Counted from the first letter of the stretch, positions 7,661 through 16,013 are shown. The stretch: 64,000 bases of DNA from Dactylosporangium vinaceum (GCF_019904175.1 NZ_CP061913.1:1550001-1614000), one strand, 5' to 3'. Numbers and translations: made by a program. The notes: generated from the sequence alone by a model not told the origin.

Positions 7661-9187
7661 CTAGAGGCTCTGGAGGCCGGGACGGCCGTCGAGGACGGCG
7701 AAGGACTGCAGCGTGCTCGCGGCCGCGCCGTGCTCGGTCACCGTGGCCACGCCGCGGAAGTCGGCCGTCACCCGGGCCGGCGTGATGCTCGTGCGGACGT
7801 AGCCGCGCCGGTTGGAGTAGAAGCGCAGATGCGGGTTCGTCGCGGCGTTGGGGATCGTCGTGTCGGCGGTACCGTTGCCGCCTGAAGTGATGGACGTGCA
7901 GACCAGCTCCGTGCCGATCACCGCCGAGTCGGGGTCGGCGTAGTCGGCCTTCAGGTTGTTGGCCCACGCGGCGTGCACGTCGCCGGTGAGGATCAGCGGG
8001 TTGCGCACGCCCCGGTCGACCCAGCCCTGCTGGATGGGGGCCCGCGACGCGCGGTAGCCGTCCCAGGCGTCCATGTTGCCCGCCCCGGCCGCGTCGAACT
8101 GGCGCGCGAAGAACACCTGCTGGCCGACGATGTCCCACTTCGCCAGGTGCTGCCCGAGCCCGTCGAGCAGCCACGCCTCCTGCGCCGTCCCGGGCAGGCT
8201 CCGGGTCGCCAGGTCCGCGTCCGCGCACACCTTCCAGCCGTCGCCGCACGCCTGATCGTTGCGGAACTGCCGGGTGTCGAGCATGTGGAACACGGCCAGC
8301 TGCCCCCACTGGACGCGCCGGTAGAGCGGGATGCTGTTGCCGCTTCCGGCGTTGGCCGGGCGCAGCGGCATGTTCTCGTAGTACGCCTGGTAGGCCGCCG
8401 TGCGCCGGGCCGTCCACTGGGCGGTGGTCAGCGCCGGGCTGCTGTCGGCCCGTACCATGTTCGCGTAGTTGTTCTCGACCTCGTGGTCGTCGGGCACCAC
8501 GAGCCAGGGCGCGGCGGCGTGCGCGGCCTGAAGGTCCGGGTCCGACTTGTACTGCGCGTAGCGGCGCCGGTAGTCCGCCAGCGAGACGATCTCGGCGCCG
8601 GCGTGCAGGCGCACGGAGCCGGCCGTGGCGGCGTCCTCGTAGATGTAGTCGCCCAGGTGCAGGATCAGGTCGGGGCGGTCGTCGGCCATGCGGCGGTAGG
8701 CGGTGTAGTACCCGGACTCGTAGTGCGCGCACGAGGCGAACGCCATGACGAAGTCCCGGCCGAGCGTGCCCGGCGCGGGTGCGGTGCGGGTCCGCCCGAC
8801 CGGCGAGATGTGCCCCTGCGCGCGGAAGCGGTAGGAGTACTCGGCGTCGGGCTGCAGCCCGGCGGCGATCACGTGCACCGAGTGCGCGGCGGCGTAGCGG
8901 GCCGTGAACGTGCCCGACGCGACGAGCGTCGCGAACGTGTCGGTGGCGGACACCTGCCAGTCGACGGCCACGTCGGCGGTGGCCATGCCGCCCTGCCCGT
9001 CGGCGTTGAGCGGGGCGGGTGCGAGGCGGGTCCACAGCACGACGCTCGTCGCGTCCGGCTCGCCCGAGGCGACGCCGAGCTGGAACGGGTACGGCACTGC
9101 GGCGCCGGCGCGCTGCAGCGGAGCGACGGCGGCCCCGGTGGCGGCGAGCCCGCCGAGGACGAAGGTGCGGCGGCTGAGCCTGTTCAT
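7661..9187 (-). CDS. phoD: Alkaline phosphatase D (PhoD family), Tat-exported
   Basis: A 508-residue PhoD-type phosphatase/phosphodiesterase. The N terminus has a twin-arginine signal (SRRTFVLGGLAATGAA) cleaved near QRAGA. Metal-binding motifs of the family are present: FASCAHYESGYY, HLGDYIYE, VPDDHEVENNYA, and a late LTGDVHAAW. An N-terminal FnIII-like PhoD_N domain (VASGEPDATSVVLWTR) precedes the catalytic domain. The family uses iron and calcium to hydrolyse phosphomonoesters and diesters such as teichoic acid. AAGGTGG lies before ATG 9187. It is followed by the propeller protein and preceded by an AraC regulator on the same strand. Confidence 0.95.
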   Translation of the reverse strand: MNRLSRRTFVLGGLAATGAAVAPLQRAGAAVPYPFQLGVASGEPDATSVVLWTRLAPAPLNADGQGGMATADVAVDWQVSATDTFATLVASGTFTARYAAAHSVHVIAAGLQPDAEYSYRFRAQGHISPVGRTRTAPAPGTLGRDFVMAFASCAHYESGYYTAYRRMADDRPDLILHLGDYIYEDAATAGSVRLHAGAEIVSLADYRRRYAQYKSDPDLQAAHAAAPWLVVPDDHEVENNYANMVRADSSPALTTAQWTARRTAAYQAYYENMPLRPANAGSGNSIPLYRRVQWGQLAVFHMLDTRQFRNDQACGDGWKVCADADLATRSLPGTAQEAWLLDGLGQHLAKWDIVGQQVFFARQFDAAGAGNMDAWDGYRASRAPIQQGWVDRGVRNPLILTGDVHAAWANNLKADYADPDSAVIGTELVCTSITSGGNGTADTTIPNAATNPHLRFYSNRRGYVRTSITPARVTADFRGVATVTEHGAAASTLQSFAVLDGRPGLQSL

Positions 9188-9231
9188 GGGGCCACCTTCG
9201 GGTCCGCGCATGAACACCGCATGGCCGCCCC

Positions 9232-9249
9232 TTGTATAGATCTCTACAA
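9232..9249. promoter_or_regulatory. Palindrome TTGTATAGATCTCTACAA, candidate operator
   Basis: An 18-bp near-perfect palindrome centred on AGATCT, with arms TTGTA/TACAA. It overlaps the TAG stop of the AraC gene and lies 45-62 bp before the phoD start. The site is AT-rich against a very GC-rich background, which suggests selection. It could be the operator for phoD and the propeller gene. Which regulator binds it is not shown. Confidence 0.45.
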
Positions 9250-10200
9250 ATGTGTACGGACCTGGCTGGGTGTCTGCCCGAACGCCCGCCGGAACGCGCG
9301 GTGGAAGCTCGCCACGTTGACGAAGCCCGCCTCGGTGGCGATGTCGATGACCCGCAGGTGTGACAGTGCCGGATCGCGCAGGTCCCGGGCCGCCTTCTCC
9401 AGCCGCAGTCGCCTGACCGTGCTCGTGTAGGACCCGGGGCTCTCGGCGAACAGGCCGTGCACGAATCGGACCGACACGCCCAGTCGCTGCGCGGTCGTGG
9501 CCGGGCTCAGGTCGTCGTCGCCGAGGTGCTCCTCGATGTCGGCCAGGGCCGCGGCGTAGGTCCGGGGCGCCTTCACCGCCCGGTCCGGGCGCAGGATCGC
9601 CGGGTCGAGGGCCACCGCAAGCATCCCGGCCGCGTGCACCGCGAGCCGCTCCGGTCGCCGCAGGCCCGGCACCGACTCGAGCGCCAGCCGCACCGCCGCC
9701 CCCACGCCCGCACGCGTCGCGACGGCGGCCGCGGTCGGCACCGGCCCCGGCAGCAGGGCGCCCGGGATGAAGAACGAGAGCTGCTCGAAGTCCGACCCGA
9801 ACGCGAAGCGGAACGGCCGCGTGGTGTCGACGAGCCCCAGCTCGCCGGGGTGCAGCAGGGTGGTGCGGTCGCCCTGGGCCATCACGCTGGTGCCGCGCAC
9901 CTGGAGATTCGCGTAGTACCCGTGCACGGGCGTCCGCGCGATGTCGTCCTCGGTGCGCCGCACGGTCTGGCGCTGCGACGCGATGCGGGCCAGCGCGAGG
10001 CCGCCGAGCGGCCACTGGGTCACGTCACCGGCGAACCGGCTCCTGAGGTCCGACTCCGGCGTCAGGGCCAGGAACGCCGTGCAGATGAGCTCCCGCCAGT
10101 AGGCGAACTGCTCACCCGGCGCCTCGTCCCGGGTCGACCAGTGCGTTCGCTTCGGGTTGTCCGCCGGCTGATGGTTCGCGTCTGCCGTGGGCCGGTCCAT
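9244..10200 (-). CDS. AraC family transcriptional regulator
   Basis: A 318-residue regulator. Residues about 10-200 form an AraC-binding-like (AraC_binding_2 type) sensor domain, and the C-terminal 100 residues carry two helix-turn-helix motifs: LSPATTAQRLGVSVRFVHGLF and VIDIATEAGFVNVASFHRAFRRAFG, ending TPSQVR as in AraC/XylS proteins. ATG 10200 is preceded by GGAGGGGG at good spacing. It is divergent from the nitronate monooxygenase (98-bp gap) and upstream of phoD on its own strand, so it may control either or both. Ligand unknown. Confidence 0.93.
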   Translation of the reverse strand: MDRPTADANHQPADNPKRTHWSTRDEAPGEQFAYWRELICTAFLALTPESDLRSRFAGDVTQWPLGGLALARIASQRQTVRRTEDDIARTPVHGYYANLQVRGTSVMAQGDRTTLLHPGELGLVDTTRPFRFAFGSDFEQLSFFIPGALLPGPVPTAAAVATRAGVGAAVRLALESVPGLRRPERLAVHAAGMLAVALDPAILRPDRAVKAPRTYAAALADIEEHLGDDDLSPATTAQRLGVSVRFVHGLFAESPGSYTSTVRRLRLEKAARDLRDPALSHLRVIDIATEAGFVNVASFHRAFRRAFGQTPSQVRTHL

Positions 10201-10298
10201 CGGCCCCCTCCTGTCGGGTTCCTGCCTCTGCACGCAATGCAACGCCGCCCTGCACGGTGGGCAACATGGTTGCGACGGTCTTCCGACACGGTTGACCC

Positions 10299-11315
10299 AT
10301 GAGGACACGATTCACCGAAGCGTTCGGACTGACCACGCCGATCGCCCAGGCCGGGATGGCGTTCGTGGGCATGACCCCGGACCTCGCCGTGGCCGTCAGC
10401 AACGCGGGCGCCCTGGGCTCCCTGGGCGTCGGCCTGATGCCCGCGCCCGCCCTCACGCACACGATCGGCCTGATCAAGGCCGGCACCACCGGCCCCCTCA
10501 ACGTCAACTTCATCACCATCTTCACGACCGACGAGCAGATCGACGCCGTCTGCGCCGCGGGCGTGGCCGTCGCCTCCTTCCACTGGGGCCACCCGCCGCA
10601 GCAGTGGATCGAGCGCCTCCACGCCGCCGGCGTGAAGGTCTTCGAGCAGGTCGGCTCGGTCACCGCCGCCGTGGAAGCGGTCGACGCCGGCGTGGACGTC
10701 GTCGTCGCCCAAGGCCTGGAGGCCGGCGGCCACAACTTCGCCACCCTGCCGCTCTTCGCCCTGCTCCCTCTGGTGGCCGACGCCGTGGGCGACCGCGCCC
10801 TGATCCTGGCCGCCGGAGGCATAGCCGACGGCCGCGGCCTCGCCGCCGCGCTGCTGCTCGGCGCGGACGGGGCCTGGGTCGGCACCCGCCTGGTCGCGAC
10901 CGAGGAGTCGGCCGCCCACCCCGGCTACAAGGACCGCCTGGTGGCGGCGGCCGCGGAGGAGACGGTCCGCACGTCCCTGTTCGGCCCGGAAACCCCGACC
11001 TTCAACCCCATGCGCGTCCTGCGCAACCGCGTGGTCCGCGAGTGGGCCGGCCGCACCGCCGACATCCCGGACACGCCTCTACCGCTGATCGGCGAGACGA
11101 TCCTGGGCGGCGAACGCGTCCCGATGCACCGCTTCTCCAACCTGGTCCCGATGCGCGACGCCACAACCGGCGACCTGGAGGAGATGGCCCTGCTCTCCGG
11201 CCAGGGCGTGGGCCTGGTGACCGAGGTCCTCCCCGCCGCCGACGTCATCGCCCGCATGACGAAGGAGGCCGAGTCCCTCCTGGCCGCCGCCGCGCCGCCC
11301 GAGGGAACCGCGTAA
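10299..11315 (+). CDS. Nitronate monooxygenase (NMO/2-nitropropane dioxygenase family)
   Basis: A 338-residue FMN-dependent TIM-barrel enzyme. It begins with the class signature TPIAQAGMAFVGMTPDLAVAVSNAGALGSLG and has the flavin-phosphate motifs VVAQGLEAGGHN and ILAAGGIADGRGLAAALLLGADGAWVGTR. NMOs oxidise toxic alkyl nitronates such as propionate-3-nitronate to carbonyl compounds and nitrite; many homologues have other substrates, so the substrate is not certain. The lone gene is divergent from the AraC regulator and ends before a strong terminator. The conserved His in GGHN is present. Confidence 0.92.
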   Translation: MRTRFTEAFGLTTPIAQAGMAFVGMTPDLAVAVSNAGALGSLGVGLMPAPALTHTIGLIKAGTTGPLNVNFITIFTTDEQIDAVCAAGVAVASFHWGHPPQQWIERLHAAGVKVFEQVGSVTAAVEAVDAGVDVVVAQGLEAGGHNFATLPLFALLPLVADAVGDRALILAAGGIADGRGLAAALLLGADGAWVGTRLVATEESAAHPGYKDRLVAAAAEETVRTSLFGPETPTFNPMRVLRNRVVREWAGRTADIPDTPLPLIGETILGGERVPMHRFSNLVPMRDATTGDLEEMALLSGQGVGLVTEVLPAADVIARMTKEAESLLAAAAPPEGTA

Positions 11316-11411
11316 CCGCCGCTCTCGCATGCCTGCGTCGGCCACGACCGCCGCGACATCGAGCCCCACAGGCCGCTTCGCAACACCGTCGACGGCCGGC
11401 CGTAAGGAGAT

Positions 11412-11440
11412 CCGGGCCCGGCCCCAGCGGCCGGGCCCGG
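11412..11440 (+). terminator. Strong intrinsic terminator after nitronate monooxygenase
   Basis: A perfect 12-bp GC stem, CCGGGCCCGGCC (11412-11423) with its complement (11429-11440), a 5-nt loop and TTTG after it. It lies about 100 bp after the monooxygenase stop and may also stop transcription coming from the tRNA on the other strand. Confidence 0.75.
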
Positions 11441-11512
11441 TTTGCCTGCCGCCGCCGGCGAGCCGGCCGCGAGTGGGAACCCCCGCCCCGCGGCTGCGCG
11501 GAGTCAACCCTG

Positions 11513-11585
11513 TGCGCCCGGTAGGACTCGAACCTACGACCTTGGGATTAGAAGTCCCCTGCTCTATCCACTGAGCTACGAGCGC
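11513..11585 (-). tRNA. tRNA-Arg, anticodon TCT
   Basis: The minus strand folds into a canonical 73-nt tRNA: acceptor GCGCTCG pairs with CGGGCGC (one G-T pair), D arm GCTCAGTGGATAGAGC, anticodon arm with loop CTTCTAA, and T arm with GTTCGAGTC. The anticodon TCT occupies 11550-11552 and reads AGA, a rare codon in GC-rich genomes. The discriminator is A and CCA is not encoded. No integrase or direct repeat of the tRNA 3' end was seen nearby. Confidence 0.97.
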
Positions 11586-11676
11586 ATGTCGTCGCACAGG
11601 CTACCTGCATCCTGCGCAGCCTTGCTTGAAGACCTGCCTAAGAACAGCATGCGGCCGGGGAGTGGGCAACCGGGTT

Positions 11677-11729
11677 GGCGGCGGGCCGGGGCTTCGGGTC
11701 GGGGAAAACCCCCGCGCCGGCCCGCCGCC
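11677..11729 (-). terminator. Terminator-like hairpin after the ssb paralogue
   Basis: A 13-bp perfect stem, GGCGGCGGGCCGG (11677-11689) with its complement (11717-11729), begins 5 bp after the stop of the SSB gene. An inner stem (GGGG/CCCC) shortens the loop. No long T-run follows on the minus strand. Confidence 0.55.
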
Positions 11730-11734
11730 GGTGG

Positions 11735-12487
11735 TCAGACGCCGGCCGGGATGCGGGGTCTCGGGCGGCGTCTGCCCCGCGGGCCCGCGGGCTCGTCCGG
11801 CCGCGCTGTTGTTGCGGCGGCGGCCTGTTCCTCGTCGTCCTCCAGGGCTTCGAGGGCCTCCTCGGCGTCGGGGTCGGGTTCTTCGTCGCCGGTCATGGCG
11901 GTGGCGGTTTCGAAGGCGGTCTTCAGCTCCTCGTTGTTCAGGGCCGACAGGATGTCCTCGGCGAAGGGGTCGCCGTCGTCGACAAGGGTGACGACGCCAC
12001 CGAGCTCCTCGTCGTAGGACTGGCGGCGGGGCAGGTTGTTGATCTCGTCGACGGGCTCGGTCGGGGCGTCGGCGATGTTCAGGTCGGCCAGTTCGTCGTC
12101 GATGGCGGTGGTGCCGGTGATCGCGCGGATGCGGGCGAACTTGCCGCGGCCGCGGGACAGGTCGTGGCCGACCGCGTGGGCGTCGAGCTCGTAGCTCACC
12201 CGGCGGACGTGGTCCTCGCTCTCCCAGTCGCGGCTGTACAGGCGGCCGGTGATGATGACCGGGTCGCCGACCTGGATGCTGCGGGCCACGTTCTCGGCGA
12301 GCTGGCGCCAGCAGTTGACGCGCAGCCGCAGGCTGTTGCCGTCGACCCAGTTGCTGTCGTTCCGGTCGTACCGCCGCGACGTCGACGCCACCTTGAACGT
12401 CGTCACGAGCGTCTGGGTGCCCACGAGCCGCCGGCACTCCGGCGCGTTGAGCACGTTGCCGATGATCGTGACCTTGGTCTCGAACAT
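11735..12487 (-). CDS. ssb: Single-stranded DNA-binding protein (SSB paralogue)
   Basis: A 250-residue OB-fold SSB. The N terminus MFETKVTIIGNVLNAPECRR and the strands FKVASTSRRYDR, LRLRVNCWRQLAENVARS and GDPVIITGRLYSRDWE are the core of bacterial SSB. The tail is unlike the replicative protein: a long acidic region (LEALEDDEEQ) and a basic end (RGRRRPRPRIPAGV) in place of the DDDIPF-type tip that recruits partner proteins. This suggests a second, specialised SSB of the kind many actinobacteria carry. GGAGG precedes ATG 12487. The upstream region is long and structured. Confidence 0.88.
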   Translation of the reverse strand: MFETKVTIIGNVLNAPECRRLVGTQTLVTTFKVASTSRRYDRNDSNWVDGNSLRLRVNCWRQLAENVARSIQVGDPVIITGRLYSRDWESEDHVRRVSYELDAHAVGHDLSRGRGKFARIRAITGTTAIDDELADLNIADAPTEPVDEINNLPRRQSYDEELGGVVTLVDDGDPFAEDILSALNNEELKTAFETATAMTGDEEPDPDAEEALEALEDDEEQAAAATTARPDEPAGPRGRRRPRPRIPAGV

Positions 12488-13037
12488 TGTCGATCTCCTC
12501 CCGGGTTGTGCTTGTGCGTTCGGGAGGAAGCGTGCACCGGATCGGCTGCGGGCCGCGGCGGCGAGGGGCCGGATCTGTGGATAACCATGTGCTTGTGGAC
12601 GGGGTCGCGTACCACCGGATGATCTGCTAGGGGCCCACCTCTGACCTGGACTGATGGCCGACGGTCCGGGACCGCCCCGCAGGGCGGTCCGTAGCAAGAA
12701 ATCCGCTACCGCCCCCGGACGGTGAGGCCACGGGAGTGACGGTCCGGACCACCGCGGACGCCGCGGGAGCCCGCCTGCAGCTTCGGCGGTCGCGGTGAAA
12801 GGCCCGGAAAAAGTATGGAGACCGGCATCCACGGGGGAAGATGCCGGTCTCGGGAGAGATGTTAGTTGCTCACGCAGCTATCCGCCAGACCCAATTCGAG
12901 TAGGTGGGCGGGCGTGAAAGGTTCGGTCCGGCGGGGCTGACAAAGCGGGGCGAGCCGGGCGGTGGCTTGCCCGGTGGGGGCGGATCGGACGAGCTTGCCG
13001 ATCGAAGCGATTCACTTCCTCGACTGAGAGGTCCGCC
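12488..13037. other. 550-bp intergenic region with DnaA-box-like sites and hairpins
   Basis: No convincing gene was found here. It separates the divergent ssb and glycoside hydrolase genes. It contains TGTGGATAA (12576-12584), a perfect match to the DnaA-box complement, and TTGTGGAC at about 12593-12600. A 9-bp hairpin GGACCGCCC/GGGCGGTCC lies at 12669-12690, and another hairpin at 12818-12851 is listed separately. Promoters for both flanking genes must lie here. Confidence 0.6.
12806..12851 (-). ncRNA. Possible small RNA 3' end: C-loop hairpin with T-run
   Basis: On the minus strand GAGACCGGCATC and its exact complement (12818-12829 and 12840-12851) form a 12-bp stem with loop TTCCCCCGTG, followed after CATAC by TTTTT. 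No minus-strand protein gene precedes it, so it could end a small RNA starting near 12900, where a weaker hairpin (TAGCTGC with GCAACTA) is present. The C-rich loop recalls actinobacterial 6C-type RNAs, but only one C-loop is seen. It could also be a bare terminator. Confidence 0.3.
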
Positions 13038-15095
13038 ATGCCCCAGGGTTCAGTGCGCCGCGCCGCTGGTGCGCTCGCGCTGTTCGTCGCGGCCGGTGCG
13101 CTCGGCAGCATGCCGCTGTCCGATGCGTACGCCGATCCCGCCCCCACCAACGTCACCGTCAACACCAAAGCGGGGCTGGCCACCGTCGCCGACACCGCGC
13201 TCGGCGTCAACCATGCCATCTGGGACTCGCAGCTCGGCACGCCCGCCGTGTCCGACCTGCTCGGCGCGGCCGGCGTCGGGATGCTGCGCTACCCCGGGGG
13301 CTCCTACGCCGACATCTACCACTGGCAGACGCACACGGCGCCCGGCGGGTACGTCGCGCCGAACACCGACTTCGACACCTTCATGGCCGGCGCCCAGCGC
13401 GTCGGTGCCCAGCCGATGATCATCGCGAACTACGGCACCGGTACCGCGCAGGAGGCGGCCGACTGGGTGCGGTACGCCAACATCACCAAGGGGTACCACG
13501 CCAACTGGTGGACCATCGGCAACGAGAACTACGGCAACGGTCACTACGGCACCGCGTGGGAGGCCGACGACCACGCCGACAAGAGCCCGAAGCAGTACGC
13601 GCAGGAGGTCGTCGCGTACGCGCAGGCGATGAAGGCGGTCGACCCGAACATCAAGGTCGGCGCCGTGCTGACCACGCCGGCGAACTGGCCGGACGGGCTG
13701 GTCGGGGCCGGTGACGCCGGCACCTGGAACCAGGTCGTGCTGTCCATCGCCGGGCCGTCCATCGACTTCGTCGACCTGCACTGGTATCCGGGCGGCGGCA
13801 GCGAGGCCGACGCGCTCGCGAAGCCGGCCCAGATCGACGACATCATGTACGTGGTCAAGGACCAGATCGCGAAGTACGCCGGGGCCGGCTCGTCGCGCAT
13901 CGGCATCAGCCTCACCGAGACGAACGTCGGCGTCGGGCAGAACACCCAGCCGGGTGCGCTGTTCCTGGCCCAGACCTACAGCAACATGCTGGAGAACGGC
14001 GTCTTCACCGTCGACTGGTGGGACGTCCACAACGGCATCGGCACCGTCTCCACCATCGGCGGCCAGACGGACTACGGCGACTTCGGAATGCTGTCGAGCG
14101 GCAACTGTACGTCCGACGGCACGGTCTGCCAGCCGCCGATGAACACCCCGTTCGCGCCGTACCACGCGCTCAAGCTCATGCACTCCTTCGTGCACCCCGG
14201 CGACCAGCTGATCCGGGCGGGCACCGACAATCCGCTGGTCGCCGCGCACGCCGCGCGCCGGGCCAACGGGGATCTGACGGTGCTGCTGGTCAACATGGAC
14301 CCGGCGGCGAGTCACGCGGTGAAGATCGCCTATGACGGGTACACCCCCAGCACTGCGGCACCGGTGGTCGAGACGTTCCTCAACGGCGCCGCGGGCATCA
14401 CCAGCGCCCAGTCCGGCTCGGCGGCGGCGCAGAGCCTCGCCCCCTATTCGCTGACGGTGCTGACGCTGCACCCGGCCACGTCGGCGTCGGGTGCCCCCAA
14501 GGCCCCCGGCCGCCCGTCGGTCTCCGCGGTCACCGACCGCACCGCCACCCTGACCTGGCCGGCCTCGACGACGACAGGCGTCAAATATGAGGTGTACCGG
14601 CAGGTCGGCGCCCGCAGCGAGCAGCTCGGCGAGACCACCTCGACGTCGTTCACGGCGGGCAACCTGACGCCCGGGACGCGGTACACGGTCACCATCGTCG
14701 CGCGCGACGGCTCCGGCCGGGCCAGCTGGTCCTCGCCGCCGCTCACGTTCGCCACGGGCTCGCCGGCCACGAGCACGTGCAGTGTCCGCCTCACGGACAC
14801 CAACGACTGGGCCAGCGGGTACGTCGGCAACATCGACATCACCAACACCGGCACCGCCGCCATCAACAACTGGACGCTGACCTTCACCTGGCCGACGCCC
14901 TGGCAGAGCCTCAGCTCCGGCTGGAACGGCACCTGGACCCAGACCGGCGCCACGGTCAAGGTGACCCCGGCCGACTTCAACACCAACCTGGCTCCGGGCG
15001 CCACCGCGAGTGTCGGGTTCGTGGGGGCGTACAGCGGACCGAACATCCTCCCGGCCGCCTTCACCCTCAACGGCAACGTCTGCACTGTCGCATAG
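13038..15095 (+). CDS. Secreted glycoside hydrolase (clan A, arabinofuranosidase-like) with FnIII and CBM2
   Basis: A 685-residue secreted enzyme. Residues 1-33 are a signal peptide ending near AYADP. The catalytic domain (about 40-480) is a TIM barrel of the GH51/GH39/GH79-like clan: MLRYPGGSYADIYHW, acid/base Glu in WWTIGNENYGN, and a likely nucleophile in ISLTETNVG. A beta domain follows (LVNMDPAASHAVKI). A fibronectin type III domain spans about 490-580 (PGRPSVSAVTDRTATLTWPA) and a C-terminal CBM2 about 585-685 (WASGYVGNIDITNTGTAAINNWTLTF), with its bounding cysteines. It probably attacks plant arabinoxylan or a similar polymer while bound to cellulose or xylan. GAGAGG precedes ATG 13038. 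Confidence 0.88.
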   Translation: MPQGSVRRAAGALALFVAAGALGSMPLSDAYADPAPTNVTVNTKAGLATVADTALGVNHAIWDSQLGTPAVSDLLGAAGVGMLRYPGGSYADIYHWQTHTAPGGYVAPNTDFDTFMAGAQRVGAQPMIIANYGTGTAQEAADWVRYANITKGYHANWWTIGNENYGNGHYGTAWEADDHADKSPKQYAQEVVAYAQAMKAVDPNIKVGAVLTTPANWPDGLVGAGDAGTWNQVVLSIAGPSIDFVDLHWYPGGGSEADALAKPAQIDDIMYVVKDQIAKYAGAGSSRIGISLTETNVGVGQNTQPGALFLAQTYSNMLENGVFTVDWWDVHNGIGTVSTIGGQTDYGDFGMLSSGNCTSDGTVCQPPMNTPFAPYHALKLMHSFVHPGDQLIRAGTDNPLVAAHAARRANGDLTVLLVNMDPAASHAVKIAYDGYTPSTAAPVVETFLNGAAGITSAQSGSAAAQSLAPYSLTVLTLHPATSASGAPKAPGRPSVSAVTDRTATLTWPASTTTGVKYEVYRQVGARSEQLGETTSTSFTAGNLTPGTRYTVTIVARDGSGRASWSSPPLTFATGSPATSTCSVRLTDTNDWASGYVGNIDITNTGTAAINNWTLTFTWPTPWQSLSSGWNGTWTQTGATVKVTPADFNTNLAPGATASVGFVGAYSGPNILPAAFTLNGNVCTVA

Positions 15096-15115
15096 TTTTT
15101 CGAGCAACAAGCAAC

Positions 15116-15145
15116 GGCCCGCGGTGGTACTGCCCACCGCGGGCC
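15116..15145 (+). terminator. Terminator hairpin after the CBM2 hydrolase
   Basis: GGCCCGCGGTGG (15116-15127) pairs perfectly with 15134-15145 around a 6-nt loop, 20 bp after the stop codon. No T-run follows, which is common for hairpin terminators in actinobacteria. Confidence 0.65.
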
Positions 15146-15170
15146 GAACGCGCTGAGCCGGGCGGAGCCG

Positions 15171-15282
15171 TGATCGGGCCGCGGGTGGTCTCGTCCGGCC
15201 CGCTGGACCGGGTCGTGGTGAGATCGCGGGTGGTCTCGTCCGACGCGCTGAACGGGTGGTGATCGGGTCGCGCGTGGCCGGG
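15171..15282. repeat. Degenerate tandem repeat between hydrolase and MerR genes
   Basis: Two and a half imperfect copies of a 41-48 nt unit. The shared core CGGGTGGTCTCGTCCG occurs at about 15182-15197 and 15227-15242, and TGATCGGG recurs at 15171 and 15260. It fills most of the gap before the convergent MerR gene stop and encodes nothing recognisable. Confidence 0.6.
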
Positions 15283-15290
15283 CCGGAGGG

Positions 15291-16013
15291 TCACTGTCGC
15301 GTCGCGGCCTGGCGGGTCAGTTCGGTCAGGCGGGTCCATCCCGGGGAGTTGAGGCCGGCCGCGGCCGAGACCAGCTGCGCGATCGCCGGGTCGAGGGTCG
15401 TCGGCCGCTCGGGGCGGCGGCGCAGCCAGGCGGCCGTGCGCTCGGCGAGGGCGGGCAGCCGGGGATCGTCGGGGCGCCACAGGAAGGCGGCGTCGTAGTC
15501 GACGTAGATGGCCCGGAATTTGGGGTCCGCGAACGAGTCGAGCTTGTCGGCCAGCCAGGTCCGCGCCTCGCCCGGCTCCACGGACTGCAGCAGGATCCAG
15601 ATGTCACGCTCCATGTGCACCGTGCGCTCGCTGACGCCGAGCTCCAGCAGCGACTCCAGGAGCCCGGCCACCTCCGCGGACACGAACAGCCGGTCGCCCG
15701 ACCCGAGCCGCCCGATCCGTTCCCGGGCCCGCTGGAGCTCCAGCTGCTTGCGCTCCAGGCTCCGGTCGATCTCGGCGATCGCCTGCCGGAGCTGCTCCGG
15801 ATCGGCCGCGAGCAGCTCCTGGATGCGGGCGAGCGGCACGCCGGCCTCGGCCAGGGTCCTGATCTTGACGAGCGCTATCGCGTGCTCGGCACCGTAGCGC
15901 CGATAGCCCGAAGCGTCCCGCTCGGGCTCCTCCAGCAGGCCGCGCTCGTGGTAGTGGCGCACCGCTTTGATCGTGACGCCCGCGTAGGCCGCGAGCTGCC
16001 CGATGGTGATCAA
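15291..16013 (-). CDS. MerR family transcriptional regulator
   Basis: A 240-residue MerR protein. The N-terminal winged helix is clear: ITIGQLAAYAGVTIKAVRHYHERGLLEEPERD then YRRYGAEHAIALVKIRTL. A dimerisation coiled coil follows (IAEIDRSLERKQLELQRARERI), and a C-terminal sensor domain of about 120 residues has no cysteine cluster, so it is not a metal sensor of the classical kind. The start is TTG 16013, whose TTGA overlaps the stop of the upstream DUF4287 gene, giving translational coupling. Such longer C-terminal MerR proteins often sense organic ligands; the ligand is unknown. Confidence 0.88.
   Translation of the reverse strand: MITIGQLAAYAGVTIKAVRHYHERGLLEEPERDASGYRRYGAEHAIALVKIRTLAEAGVPLARIQELLAADPEQLRQAIAEIDRSLERKQLELQRARERIGRLGSGDRLFVSAEVAGLLESLLELGVSERTVHMERDIWILLQSVEPGEARTWLADKLDSFADPKFRAIYVDYDAAFLWRPDDPRLPALAERTAAWLRRRPERPTTLDPAIAQLVSAAAGLNSPGWTRLTELTRQAATRQ

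Noticed and set aside
11513-11585. Integration site of a genomic island at tRNA-Arg
   Set aside because: No integrase and no repeated tRNA 3' end on either side; neighbouring genes look native.
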